Shown: positions 1 to 9,997, counted from the stretch's first letter. The stretch: DNA of 64,000 nucleotides from Lota lota (GCA_026745465.1 JACYXH010000002.1:147342-211341); one strand, 5' to 3'. Notes: generated by a model from the letters alone, not told the origin. Program-made: numbers and translations.

Positions 1-667
1 GACATTTTTAACTGTCATTTCTCTTGGCAGGCTAGTATTACGATTTTGTCATTGGTCTTTGTTGCCATCAGCCTACAAACCTACTTTTATTGTTAAATAA
101 AACATATTGGGATAAATGATCAGGTCAATAAAAAAGGAAAGGTCATTGCTGAAATGTAATATAGACAATGTCTATTTTACACTTTGGACAACATTCTACA
201 AAATAATCTGTGAGCAGCTCTCTCCATCAACGTTCTATGGCGTAACAGTCAGCACGCTGACCTTTGAATCCAGTGATCTGATTTCTAATCATTATGGATA
301 TCTCTCTGCATGTCGTCATGGCATTTAAACAGATAATAGCATTTTCCAATGGTATGCTTCTCAAACGCTCCACAGTCTTCCTACTGATTGCATAGCACAC
401 GAAAGTGCCTGCGGAGCACATTCAGTTTAGTTACCTATTCAACTTCGATTACTGCTTATGATCTAGCAATTATTCTTCTTTGCATTATTAAGACCCAATT
501 GTTAACCTGGAATGAAAGATGAACAAACATGGAATTTGTGTACATCTTTGAGGAAATGTGTTGTTTTCAAGAGGGGTTTGTAAGCATTTGAGCATGACAT
601 TGTCAGGCCACTGTATGCACCTTTGAGAAAGGTATTTTAAAAAACATTTTCAATGCAGAGGATTGAC

Positions 668-749
668 GGGCAGTGGTGGGATTTGAGCATACACCTCCTA
701 AGTAACTGGAGCCTAAATCCAGTGCCTTGGAACGCTCGGCCACACCACC
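668..749 (-). pseudogene. tRNA-Leu(TAG), decayed
   Basis: On the minus strand this 82-nt stretch keeps the tRNA-Leu acceptor, D-arm words, a TAG anticodon in the loop TTTAGGC and a Leu-type long variable arm. The T stem has two non-pairing positions (GTATG against CCCAC), so it is probably not functional. It is the first of a pair of Leu-like copies that accompanies each tRNA-Pro in this array. Confidence 0.7.
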
Positions 750-809
750 ACGACGAACACAGCTTCTTAAATGGCATTTCAAATGTATGATTAAACGCAA
801 AGGTTTGAC

Positions 810-889
810 TGGCAGTGGAAGGGTTTGAAACAACGGCTCCTCGAACCGGAGCCTAAATCAAGCACCTTGAACAACTCGACCACACTACA
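810..889 (-). pseudogene. tRNA-Leu(TAG)-like, decayed
   Basis: Second Leu-like copy of the unit, minus strand. The anticodon region TTTAGGC and the 3' acceptor are recognisable, but the variable and T arms have drifted and the copy is 80 nt rather than 82. Direct counterparts lie at 24397, 25643, 26923, 46687 and 60652. Confidence 0.6.
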
Positions 890-1068
890 TCACAGGACAT
901 CTTTAATGATTAGTGTATTACAAAGTCAGAGTTTAATGTGGTTCAAATGAAGAAAGTCTATTTGAACTTTGTGACAAATTTGGGTACATAAAATGTTGTT
1001 TAAGTGATTGAGCTATTGTGTATCATTAAACGAGCTTCAGAAATTACCCAATCAGTTTTAGAAATTGT

Positions 1069-1140
1069 GGCTCGTTGGTCTAGGGTTATGATTCTCGCTT
1101 TGGGTGCGAGGGGTCCCGGGTTCAAATCCCGGACGAGCCC
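1069..1140 (+). tRNA. tRNA-Pro(TGG)
   Basis: A 72-nt cloverleaf with acceptor GGCTCGT/ACGAGCC, anticodon loop TTTGGGT (TGG), T arm with loop TTCAAAT and discriminator C, as in vertebrate tRNA-Pro. The D loop differs slightly from consensus, but all stems pair by eye. The A and B box regions are kept, so it could still be transcribed by Pol III. Confidence 0.85.
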
Positions 1141-1986
1141 CAATATGCAGTTTAGTTCTGAACTGAATGTTGTGTTCTGACACCCAATGCCCAGGATTGA
1201 ACCAGTGTTTCTTGTCTGATTGTAACAACTTTCTTTCAAGACCCTTTATACTGTCATTTTTCTTGGCAGGCTAGATTACGATTACGATTTTGTCATTGGT
1301 CTTAGTTGCCATCAACTTATAAACCTACTTTCATTGTTAAATAAAACATATTGGGATAAATGTTCAGGTCAATAAAAAAGGAAAGGTCATTGCTGAAATG
1401 TAATATGTGCTACGTCTATTTTCCACTTTGAACAACGTTCTACAAAATAATCTTTGAGCAGTTCTCTAAATCAAGGTTCCATGGTGTAACAGTCACCACT
1501 CTGACCTTTGAATCCAGTGATCTGATTTCAAATGATATTGTAGCCTTCTAGATGGTTACTTCTTCAACCTCACCTATATTGAGTACATCATCTCTCTGCA
1601 TGTCTTCATGGCATGTAAACAGATAATAACATTTGAAAATGTTATGGTTTTCAAATGCTCCACTGTCTTCCAATTGATTGCATAGTACACTCATAAATCT
1701 GCGGAGCACATTCATTTTAGTTACCTGTTCAACTTCGATTACTTCTTATGACCTAGCATGTATTCTTTGAATTATTATGTCTCAATTGGTAAACTGGAAT
1801 GAAAGATGAACAGACATGGAATTTGTGAACATCTTTGAGGAAAATTCTTGTTTTCAAGAGGGGTTTGTAATCATTTGAGCATGACATTGTCAGGCCTCTG
1901 TATGAACCTTAGAGAAAGGCCTTTCAAAATACTTTTTAAATGCAGATACTTTACGATCAGCAGTGGGATTTGAACAGACGCATCCC

Positions 1987-2115
1987 GCATCTCTGCCTGC
2001 CCGACTATGACCTGCCTAGCCCTTGCCTGAACTCTGTTAATAAATCCCTTTAAACCCCGTACCATCTCTGCGTCCCTGTATTCTGCATTTGGATTTCTAG
2101 TTCCGTACCGTAACA
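1987..2115 (+). mobile_element. LTR end fragment (fossil)
   Basis: Directly after a truncated tRNA-Leu-like half comes a sequence with AATAAA near 2040 and a terminus ending TAACA. This is the look of the R-U5 end of a fish LTR. Only this terminal piece is present. Family assignment is by general resemblance and is uncertain. Confidence 0.45.
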
Positions 2116-2225
2116 GTATCGATCTATTAGTGACAGAATATCAACAACACAACGTTAATAACATATCGATCAATTAGTGACAGTAGCATCAACACGTTAA
2201 TAATGCAAATTTATAATTTACATAC
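2116..2225 (-). repeat. Two ~50-bp direct repeats shared with 42.0 and 47.4 kb
   Basis: Two imperfect copies of a ~50-bp module, each containing TATCGATC and TTAGTGACAG and ending in GTTAATAA, lie back to back. The reverse complement is found at about 41985-42085 and 47395-47470. The piece is therefore part of a dispersed block and not local. Confidence 0.6.
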
Positions 2226-2249
2226 ATTTACATAATAAATAACAAGCTA

Positions 2250-2454
2250 AAGAGAGAGGATGTAGAGCATTCACAATATGCTGTTTGAATGTGCTCCCAT
2301 AGCAGCCACCGTACTTGCTACTGTGCATGTGCAGTTGTTGGTGCGCTCCTCTGGTGTTCGGTTGGTCATGTCATGTTGGTCTAGGACTTACCATTCTGTT
2401 ATAATAAAAGCATTACTGTTGCAAAGTATTCCCTCCGTATCAGGTCATTCAACA
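2250..2454 (+). mobile_element. Ty3/Gypsy 3' LTR with polypurine tract (fossil)
   Basis: The stretch 2261-2454 begins TGTAGAGC and ends TTCAACA, and matches both LTRs of the Gypsy fossil at 35.6-38.6 kb. It carries AATAAA near 2403. A polypurine tract (AAGAGAGAGGA) sits directly upstream, so it is the 3' end of an element and not a solo LTR. No internal coding part is recognised here. Confidence 0.75.
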
Positions 2455-3760
2455 AATACAAAATGTAAATAATTGTAAATCAACATGTTTATATATTTTA
2501 ACAAATCTTTGAATCGTTTTATTTGCTAGTCAAATCATTCTAAACATTTTGTTATGCAGTCAGATCCGCTCCCCTAAAGAAAGAAACATACTGTAATATA
2601 TATTTTTGAGCGTGTACATATAAATATATTATTGACAGTTCTTTTTTAACTGAACATTTTAAATGTCAGTCTTTTTTCTGCCATGCAACATTAGTGGTTT
2701 AACAAACCGTAGCTTAGGTTGGATTTATTTTACTCATTTAAATGAATAATAGTGTTTTATTGATAAAACACTTTTGTGAAGGTGGAGGCTGAAGCTAAAT
2801 TGAGCCTACACTTCACAATACAAATAATAAATATACAAATAGTGTGCTAAAGAGTGGACAGGTGTGCTGCGAATAGTTATATGGCTATGAAAATAGAGTA
2901 ATAGAGAATGGCATAGTAAATAGAACATTCCCATTAAAATAAGTGCATATGTGTGAAAATATGGCACAAGGAGAATTATTTTTACGCAATCTTAAATACT
3001 TCCATAAAAGCACAACAGTGCTTGTGCATTTTTTAAAATGTGTTTGTCACTGGTCAGTCTTGAACCGGTGACCTTGTGATCCACTCCAAACCCCATTTAT
3101 CGGCATTGGTCATTGCAAACAGTTGGTAAACTTCTCTTTCTGTGACACTTCTCACAGTCGGATGCCCTATTTGAAGCTGTATCCATGCGTTTAATTATAA
3201 TATGGTTGAATTCAATTAAATTCATTCTTTATTAACAATATAATGTACCAACAGAATAATATGTCCAATATAATAACAATAACAATAAAATATAACAATT
3301 TAATGTACCGTTGTTCATTAAAAAAATTCTGCTCATATAATCTGCAACTTTTGCATTCTTACACTTACCGTGCATTTCATTTGAATAACGTTGAAAACAA
3401 TTGCATTCATTCAGTAACAATGTTATTGATTGGTATTAACGAAAAAGCTTATTTTCTTTCAATATAGTCGTGTAATGTGATGCTAATACAATGTACAATT
3501 TAATGTAGTTGTATTGGTAATTTCTACTGAGAACAACTTTACAAATATACGGTGTCATTTAATGTTAATATAATGTAGAAATATTGCATTCATAAATTAA
3601 GTATACCATTTATTTGGCCACTTGGTCATTGCAAACAGTTGGTAAACTTCTCTTTGTGTGCATAAAAATGCACAGTTGGATAACCTATTTTAAGCTGTAT
3701 CACAGAAATAGTATTATGCATTCAACTGACATTTCAATGAATTTTTGTTTATACTGTGAA
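2455..3760. other. AT-rich DNA, nothing recognised
   Basis: No convincing coding, tRNA or element signature is seen. A phrase about cached first-strand similarity cannot be offered: only two short local echoes (the words near 3105-3130 and 3625-3650, both with TTGCAAACAGTTGG) repeat, about 0.5 kb apart. A faint tRNA-like 3' half occurs near 3053-3090 on the minus strand but is too weak to call. Confidence 0.4.
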
Positions 3761-3802
3761 GCTGTGCAGAAATAAATGTGCTCCTTATCTGACCCTTTGC
3801 AG

Positions 3803-4064
3803 AATGGATTTCCGTCCTTGTTTGAGAATTCAGCCGTCGTCATCCGACATCACCCTCCAGCCTTCACCCGACGCCTACCGCATGCGAGGGTCGGCCGAGG
3901 CGACGTTTCTGTTGCGGCGGCTAACGTTTGGTGTTGTCCCCATGTCTGTAGCTACCTGTGGTGGGTGCGGAAGCAGATAGTGAAGGCCGGAGGCCGGCTC
4001 CACACCCTGCAGCTGTACTTGGCGGACCGGGACACAGAGGCCGCGGCAGACAGGACGCAGCCGG
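3803..4064 (+). other. Possible coding exon, unrecognised
   Basis: A GC-rich island in AT-rich surroundings is bounded by an acceptor-like CCCTTTGCAG (ends 3802) and a strong donor-like GTAAGT at 4065. One frame reads through it with a plausible ordinary composition near the end (…WWVRKQIVKAGGRL…), but a second frame looks equally protein-like in its first half. It may be a decayed exon. I do not recognise the protein. Confidence 0.3.
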
Positions 4065-4140
4065 GTAAGTTCCTCACCGTCCTTTTACACACAGCTCACG
4101 GGTGTGCGCAAATATCGATACACCACGTACAGTTAAGGCA

Positions 4141-4562
4141 ACGTATAGTTAAGGGACGTAAGCATAAACCAGTACAACAGGTAAGTGACAAAAGCTGTGG
4201 TGAGTCATGAGTGTTTGAGTACAAACTATTTACAATATAGACAAAAGGGGGGCGGGGGAACTACTGAAGGTGGTGCCAAATCAAAGAACATAACATAGCA
4301 AAACAAGTCTTCCTAAAAGTAGAGGCAACTAGAAATTAATTGAAACAAACCTTCCTACTCTCTACTTTAACAAAAAAACAGGGTTTGCCCACACCGCTAA
4401 CTTAGTGTATTTAACAGAGAAAAACCGACGTGCTGCACATGGAAAGGGTACCCCAAACTTACCTAGCCCTTTCCCGATAAGGGAAAACATAAAGGGACAG
4501 GAGAAGTTGCATAAACAAACTAACATAAGAACAGCGCTAACTCTGTGGCAATGGCAAAATAC
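4141..4562 (-). repeat. Dispersed repeat copy (family of 18.8-19.5 kb)
   Basis: This is the reverse complement of about 19036-19455 and of the start of the 44.6 kb copy. Shared words include the GGGGTACCC region (4448-4455) and the run near 4181-4215. It is cut at its right end, directly against the TRIM pseudogene, and supplies that gene's first six codons. Confidence 0.8.
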
Positions 4563-5942
4563 AAAGAGCAGCCTTGTGTAGAACCAGCAGAAGTTTCCTG
4601 TGACGTCTGTACTGGGACCCAGCTGAAGGCTGTGAAGTCCTGCCTAGTGTGTTTTACCTCTTTCTGCCAAACCCACGTGGAGCCACATCAGAGAGTCGCA
4701 GGCCTGAAGAGACATCGGCTGGTGGAGGCTATGGACCGTCTGGAAGACAGGATGTGTAAGAAACACGACCGACTTCTGGAGCTCTTCTGCCAGACTGAAC
4801 AGGTGTGTGTGTGTCTGTGCTGCACAGTGACGGACCACAAGTCCCATCCTGTTGTACCTCTTTAAGAGGAATATGAAGTGAAGACAGCCCAGATGGGGAA
4901 GATAGAGTCAGAAGTTCAGCAGATGATGCAGGAGAGAAAACTAAAGATTAAGGAGATCAAAGACACAGTAGAATTGAGCAACAAAGACGCAGACAGAGAG
5001 ATAGCTGATGGTGTGCAGGTCTTCACTGCTCTGATGTACTACATTGAAAAGTGGCAGGATGAGTTCAACCAAACAGTTAAAGAGAGACAGCAATCCACAG
5101 AGAAAGAGGCTGAAGACCTCTTTAAAGAGCTGGAGCAGGAAATAGAAGATCTGACCAATAGAAGCACAAAGGTCAAGCAGCTCTCACAGACTGAAGACCA
5201 CCTCCACTTCCTCCAGACCTTCAGATCCCTGAAGAATCCTCCACCCACCAGGGACTGGACAACGGTGGAGGTCCGTCCTCCGTCATACGTAGGGACCTTG
5301 AGGAGATCCCTTGATCAGCTGGAGGAGACACTGAACATAGAGATGAAGAAGCTGTGTGATGCTGGTGAACTGAAGATGGTCCAGCAGTATGAAGTAGATG
5401 TTACTCTGGATCCTGATACAGCTCATCCAAAGCTCATCCTGTCTGAGGATGGGAAACAAGTACATCATGGAGGTGTCAGGAAGTTACTCCCAGACAACCC
5501 TAAGAGATTTACACAGAATCTAAATGTTCTCACAAAGCAGAGCTTCTGCTCAGGAAGATTTTACTTTGAGGTCCAGGTTAGAGACAAGACTGCATGGCGT
5601 TTAGGAGTGGCCAGAGAGTCCATCAACAGAAAAGGTTGGATCATAATGACCCATGAGAATGGTTACTGGACTCTTATCTTCAACAGCGATGGGTTGGTAT
5701 TTAAAGATAACCCTGCTGTACGTCTCCCTCTGAGAGCTAATCTCCAGACGGTGGGGGTGTTTGTTGATTATGATGAGGGTCTGGTCTCCTTCTATGATGT
5801 GGAAGCCAGGGTTCATATCTACTCTGCTACTGGCTGCACCTTTAGTGAGCCTCTTTGTCCATTCCTCTGCCCATGTCGCTATGATTATGAAGGTAAAAAC
5901 TCTGCCCCCCTGACCATCTCACCTGTCAATCAAACAGACTAA
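4545..5942 (+). pseudogene. TRIM-family (B-box, coiled-coil, PRY-SPRY) pseudogene
   Basis: The frame encodes two B-box zinc fingers (CDVC…CQTHVEPH and CKKH…CCTVTDHKSH), a long coiled coil (from about 4878) and a C-terminal PRY-SPRY domain (from about 5380, with the PKLILSEDGK and FYFEVQV landmarks). This is the architecture of the large fish TRIM16/finTRIM-like group of immune E3 ligases and regulators. The N-terminal RING finger is absent. A TAA codon at 4863-4865 interrupts the frame between B-box 2 and the coiled coil; the frame continues unchanged afterwards. The region has no visible introns. The only in-frame start and the first six residues come from a dispersed repeat. It is most likely a truncated, non-functional copy; a product starting downstream at 4878 (354 aa) cannot be excluded. 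Confidence 0.85.
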
Positions 5943-6344
5943 GGCCTTTTGTTTGATAATAAAATAATCAAACGACCAAAACCACTAATGTTGTTTCCTG
6001 CATGGGAATCTCTACTATGTTGTTCTGAGAGAACTGCATTAATGTTGTACTGCTTTCATTTGACAAGAAGGAATTCATTCGGAAAATAACCCTGACTATT
6101 GTAAAATATAACCCATTATACATGATTCGATTACATATACTATTTTGATCAATATCTGATTAATGCTGAATGTTTTTATACATTTAACAATATGAAATTG
6201 TAAACATTTACATGTTAAACATCTCTAGTTTCTTAAACAAAACGAGTATATTAGTTTATACTTCTGAAATATGATTGACAACAATCAAATGTTTGTACAC
6301 TTTTTTTTCAATGAAATTTAACAAAACGTAGAATGGGGTCATTT
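5943..6344. other. AT-rich TRIM 3' flank
   Basis: AATAAAATAA at about 5959-5968 lies 20 bases past the TRIM stop and could serve as its polyadenylation signal. The rest is AT-rich with no recognised feature. Confidence 0.4.
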
Positions 6345-6625
6345 TCTGTGGAATAGGTACATTCTCTACAATATGTATTCAGTAGAATAGGTACAGTCTC
6401 AACAATATGTATTCAGTAGAATAGCTACATTCTCAGTACAATATGTATTCAGTAGAATAGGTACATTCTCCTTACTCTTCCTCGCTCTCTCCCTCATTGT
6501 GTTTCCTTCCTCTCACTCACTCTCCCTCTTTCCCTCCCTTCCCTTCTTTATCTGTTTATTCTGTGTAAAAGGAACATTCCCCACAATATTTATTCAGTAG
6601 AATATCTACATTCTCAATATGTATT
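6345..6625. repeat. Short tandem repeat, ~35-bp unit
   Basis: Imperfect copies of a unit containing CAATATGTATTCAGTAGAAT and TAGGTACATTCTC repeat about four times (6350-6475). A further copy follows at 6575-6625 after a CT-rich stretch. Confidence 0.7.
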
Positions 6626-6720
6626 GTACTTTATGTTGTGTATGATGAGCAGGATTATTTTGGGTGTGTATGTGATTGTTTCATGCTATTATTTATATCA
6701 ATAATAAATAAAATAAAAAA

Positions 6721-6780
6721 GGCGCTGCGTTCAGGTCGCAGTCTCCTCTGGAGGCGTGGGTTCAAATCCCACTTCTGACA
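6721..6780 (+). pseudogene. tRNA-Leu(CAG), 3' part only
   Basis: This is an exact-looking 3' portion of tRNA-Leu(CAG): anticodon stem and loop (CTGCG-TTCAGGT-CGCAG), long variable arm, T arm and TCTGACA end. The first ~23 nt are replaced by an A-rich stretch. Its missing 5' part lies 0.7 kb downstream at 7452-7489 and overlaps it by the 15 bases GGCGCTGCGTTCAGG. Confidence 0.8.
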
Positions 6781-6946
6781 GAAGTTTTGAGGACAGCTAA
6801 GGACAAGTGAAATAACTATGGAAATTACCTTTAGATATCAAAAGCACATCAAAGGTTAGATCGCCCTTATCAGCTAGATGTTCAGAAAGAGGTGACCTCA
6901 CTCACAATGTCTAAGTTGGCGTTCAAAACTGATTTAAACTGTTACT

Positions 6947-7019
6947 TTCATTGGCCGGGAATCGAACCCGGACCTCCCACGTGGCAGGCGAGAATTCTAC
7001 CACAATGCAGTACCAATGC
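6947..7019 (-). pseudogene. tRNA-Gly(GCC), decayed
   Basis: Minus-strand Gly copy with an intact anticodon arm (GCC) and T arm. The D arm is altered, making it 73 nt rather than 71, and the first acceptor pair is lost. It is the counterpart of 54097-54167. Confidence 0.7.
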
Positions 7020-7237
7020 TTAATTGGTGCTGCATTTTGGCTCACACAGTTTTTCCAACACACATATACACCTGCAGGACTCAAAGTATTTACTCACTTT
7101 AAAGAATACTGGAACCCTTGGCTCCTCGTTATCAATGCCTGCTTTCTCAAGAATTTGGGCTCCCAGAATTGAATTTGTCTGACACACATTTACAGCTGTA
7201 GACGGCAATGCGCTTACTCAAATCGAGGTATTGTCAA

Positions 7238-7309
7238 AGCTTGTTAGTATGGTGGTCAGCATACCTGCCTATCACGTGAGAGACCGTGGTTCAATGCCAC
7301 GACGGGGAG
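7238..7309 (+). pseudogene. tRNA-Asp-like, anticodon changed to ATC
   Basis: The sequence aligns over its length with the tRNA-Asp at 14460, but the first anticodon base is A instead of G and the outer acceptor pairs do not form. It is probably decayed. Confidence 0.6.
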
Positions 7310-7451
7310 TATTTGATCCTTACCCAACACATAAAATGTTTCGCTATTTTAGGAGCAGTCAGAGTCTGTGAGCAAGAAGCAGTCTTTGATTTCCGTGACA
7401 AGTTTACCAAAATGTACGCAACGATTCACAGTGTTACATTTCCAGTTATCT

Positions 7452-7489
7452 GTCAGGATGGCCGAGCAGTCTAAGGCGCTGCGTTCAGG
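7452..7489 (+). pseudogene. tRNA-Leu(CAG), 5' part only
   Basis: Starts GTCAGGATGGCCGAGC and runs exactly to TTCAGG in the anticodon loop, then changes into an unrelated spacer that is shared with about 39615-39660. Its 3' complement is at 6721-6780. Confidence 0.8.
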
Positions 7490-7563
7490 AGAAAAGTATA
7501 TTACATTGATAGTTTCCACATTTACAACCACTAGCAAAATTGCTAAAAAAAGAGCAGAATACA

Positions 7564-7637
7564 ACATACTGCTTAGATTTGAACCCAGCATCTTCTGTTA
7601 ACCAGACAGGCAATTGAACCAGCTATGCCTCAGCACT
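7564..7637 (-). pseudogene. tRNA-Thr-like, decayed
   Basis: A 74-nt minus-strand relative of the Thr copy at 39743. The loop reads CTGGTTA (GGT anticodon), with single mismatches in the anticodon and T stems. Confidence 0.5.
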
Positions 7638-7796
7638 ACTTTCAGTGCAAAACAAATGCTTCGACAAATGTTTGAGAAGACAACGAAAGTGGTCAGCAAT
7701 ACCATAACATGATTCTTTGGATGTGTGATAAGAGAAAAATAATTGGCGTCTTAAGCAGATGCTAATGTGGGAGCATTTTACACAAAACAATATACT

Positions 7797-7853
7797 GCTG
7801 GGATTTCAAGCCAAGATCTACTGTGTATTACACAACCATTTGGCCAGGCTTGA
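7797..7853 (-). pseudogene. tRNA-Thr-like remnant
   Basis: A short minus-strand remnant that aligns with 40077-40135, where a Thr(AGT)-like loop can still be read. The D arm is missing in both. Confidence 0.35.
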
Positions 7854-8243
7854 TCTACTTCTTCAGTCTTTGACAACGATTCGTGATGACTCGTTCATTT
7901 GAGAGATGCATTTGTGTACCATTTGAAGAGAGACCCATAGAGCGATCTCGAGGACTCCTATTCACACCTGATGAGTGTTGGTGTATTAGGCCACTCCCTG
8001 TGTCTACAAATATGGTTGGACCCGTCTGTACTGAACACTTGTGCTGCACTCGGCTGGGCATTTGCTTCAAGTCTGTCTGTTGTTTTAATAGTAACAGCCT
8101 GCAACATTTAGGTATGCATTGTCTGAACTACCTTTGATAAAGAGATCATTGAGCACATGAGATTTTTGACTAGACCTCCCAAATAAAAAGCCTTAGTAAT
8201 TGTCAAAGGCCAAAGGCTAACCCAAGGATGAAGACAGTAAGGA

Positions 8244-8325
8244 TTTGTGATGGCGGAGTGGTTAAGGTGATGGATTTGAGATGTTATGGGTATTACCCAT
8301 GCAGGTTCAAGTCCTACTCACAGCC
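8244..8325 (+). pseudogene. tRNA-Ser(TGA), decayed
   Basis: This 82-nt copy keeps the GGTTAAGG D-arm word, a TGA anticodon and the TCACAGC end. The 3' side of the anticodon stem is lost. Confidence 0.6.
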
Positions 8326-8596
8326 ATTAGTGCTTATTGTTTCAAAAATAAAAAGCTTTACGAATTAAAATACTGTGCAGTTATACATGGAAGATTCCCT
8401 TTGTTATTGGTCAAGAGGCCGAAAATATATATATATATATATGGTCTTTGTACTCAAGACCAAGTGTTGTCTCCCTTATGCAAGGTAGGGTCCTTGTCAC
8501 TGTGTCTCATTAGAAGGGTATACAATGGTGACCACTCAGGTCTGTCAAGAGGTGGATACTAATATGCATTGGTACTCTCTTTGTTTCTTGTCTAAT

Positions 8597-8678
8597 GGTG
8601 CTATTATGGCCGAGAGGTAAAGGCATTGGACTTAAAATCCACTCCCTTCTCTTTGTGCTCTTTCAAATTCTGGCATGC
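8597..8678 (+). pseudogene. tRNA-Ser remnant
   Basis: The stretch TATGGCCGAGAGG…GACTTAAAATCCA aligns with the Ser family in its 5' two thirds. The variable and T arms are largely gone. Confidence 0.5.
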
Positions 8679-9060
8679 ATCTCATTAAAAATGAATGCAA
8701 TTGTAGGAATGCATGTTCTGTCAGGGATTTCGTTTATAGTGATTAGTATTGTGCAATCCATTTCACAAACTTGTATGAAATGGTTTAAACAGATTGTTTG
8801 CTGTGTATTTGAAAGCATACTTTATTCGTGACGTATCACTTGGGATTCCATTGCAACAAGAGTCCTGCTCTCAGCGTCCCATTTCAAAAGTGCTCATTGT
8901 TTTGTGTCATATAACTTTGTATGTGTTTTGGTTTAAATTTGACCATCCTCTATGAAGAAGTTAAAACACAAGTTTTACTGTGTACTTAGGACCTTCTTTG
9001 ATTGCTGCATGTCAATTGGGAATCTTTTGAAAATAAAATCCCATTTTACACCACAATACG
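8679..9060. repeat. Ser-unit spacer
   Basis: This spacer is repeated at about 38757-38942; shared words include the run around 8941-8990. It holds no gene of its own. Confidence 0.55.
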
Positions 9061-9062
9061 AA

Positions 9063-9140
9063 ACTGTTATGGAGCAGTGGTTAAGGCATTAGACTCAAAA
9101 CTCACTGGGAAATGAGAAAGATCAAATCCTTCACACAGCC
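9063..9140 (+). pseudogene. tRNA-Ser remnant
   Basis: Contains GCAGTGGTTAAGGCATTAGACTC and a CACACAGC end. It aligns closely with 38943-39020, another decayed copy. Confidence 0.5.
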
Positions 9141-9254
9141 TTGTCTGCTGAGATTTGTGACTAGACCACCCAAAAAACAAGCCTTCGTAATTGTCTAAGT
9201 CCAAAGGCTATTCCATCTTGACCAACCGATGTTCCCTTTGTTTCATGTACAAAG

Positions 9255-9910
9255 TGTTAAGGATTTGAACTAGGACCCAAACGCAAGACACGAAGACCAA
9301 AAGGGATCAGGTTGAAAAGGGATTTATTTTCAGAGGTACAGGCAAGGGCAAGGCAGGCGGAGAATCAAGCAGGCAGGGGACGTTAGCAGGCGGGCGGCAG
9401 CAGGCAGAGAGAAGTAGTCAGGCGGGTGGTCGGGCAGGCGAGGTTCGGCAACAAGGAAGGCAGGCAGGCACGAACTAGGAACAGGACTGGGGAGCGGGAA
9501 CGAGGAACAGGAACGGGAGCAGAACCCGTAATACTAAACAGGAACGGGAGTGGAACCCGAAACAGGAACAGGAACGGGAGTGGGACCGGAAACAGGAACA
9601 GGAACGGGAGTGGGACCCGAAACAGGAACAGGAACGGGAGCAGGAACAGGAACGGGAACGGGAGCGGAACCCGTAACGGGAACAAGAAGTCTAAAAGGCG
9701 GGGTCGTAGTTACTGCGTGAGCAAACTAACGAACTAGCACTGGCTCTGTGGGGAGCCAGTGCTTAAATACCGTGGTGGGTGATTGCTGATTGCTGACAGG
9801 AGTGGAGAGCGGAGTGCACGTGGTTAATTGGATGACGGGGAGGTAAACAAAGGAGCACAAGGTGTAGTGGCACCGGCTGCCACTAGGTGGTGGCAGAGGG
9901 TGTCGTGACA
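9255..9910 (-). mobile_element. Solo LTR with target duplication (fossil)
   Basis: Read on the minus strand, the 656-bp element starts TGTCACGACACC and ends CTTAACA. It is flanked on both sides by CAAAG (9250-9254 and 9911-9915). The paralogous Ser spacer at 39123-39140 lacks it and shows a single CAAAG, a natural empty site. A TATTTAAG box near 9765 and an AATAAA near 9330 (minus strand) fit an LTR promoter and polyadenylation signal. It holds no internal coding region. It inserted after the Ser spacer had been duplicated, or was lost from the other copy. Confidence 0.85.
9495..9685. repeat. Minisatellite inside the solo LTR, ~30-bp unit
   Basis: Repeated units built on GGAACAGGAACGGGAGTGGG with ACCCGAAACA spacers lie between the TATA-like box and the polyadenylation signal of the LTR. 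The open frames across it on both strands are by-products of the repeat. Confidence 0.8.
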
Positions 9911-9916
9911 CAAAGA

Positions 9917-9997
9917 TGTTATGATGTCCGAGAACTAATACTTTTGGATTCAAAATCCAATGGTTTCTATCAGCGCCAGCTCAAATTCTGCCAAAGG
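9917..9997 (+). pseudogene. tRNA-Ser remnant
   Basis: Aligns with 39131-39212 over its whole length. The anticodon loop region (GGATTCAAAATCC) is still readable, but the arms no longer pair well. Confidence 0.5.

Larger units (their letters stand above)
1..1986 (+). repeat. Pro/Leu tRNA array unit, plus orientation
   Basis: This block carries one tRNA-Pro and two decayed tRNA-Leu copies in the same spacer that recurs, reverse-complemented, at about 23.3-27.5 kb and 46.3-47.0 kb, and in the same orientation at 60.0-62.0 kb. Shared landmarks include the spacer words around 1321-1400 and 1541-1620. A 3' half of a tRNA-Leu-like sequence (about 1958-1985, minus) closes the unit, as it does at about 23.33 and 61.79 kb. 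The spacer between 1141 and 1957 shows no other gene. Confidence 0.8.

Noticed and set aside
3046-3095. A tRNA-like 3' half on the minus strand.
   Set aside because: Only a T-arm-like word is seen; no acceptor or anticodon arm can be paired.
6721-7489. A true circularly permuted tRNA gene as known in some algae and archaea.
   Set aside because: The halves overlap by 15 bases, the interval is about 0.7 kb and contains other tRNA remnants, and no processing signals are seen; a rearrangement is simpler.
9383-9737. Repetitive open frames in both strands.
   Set aside because: They follow the ~30-bp minisatellite inside the solo LTR.
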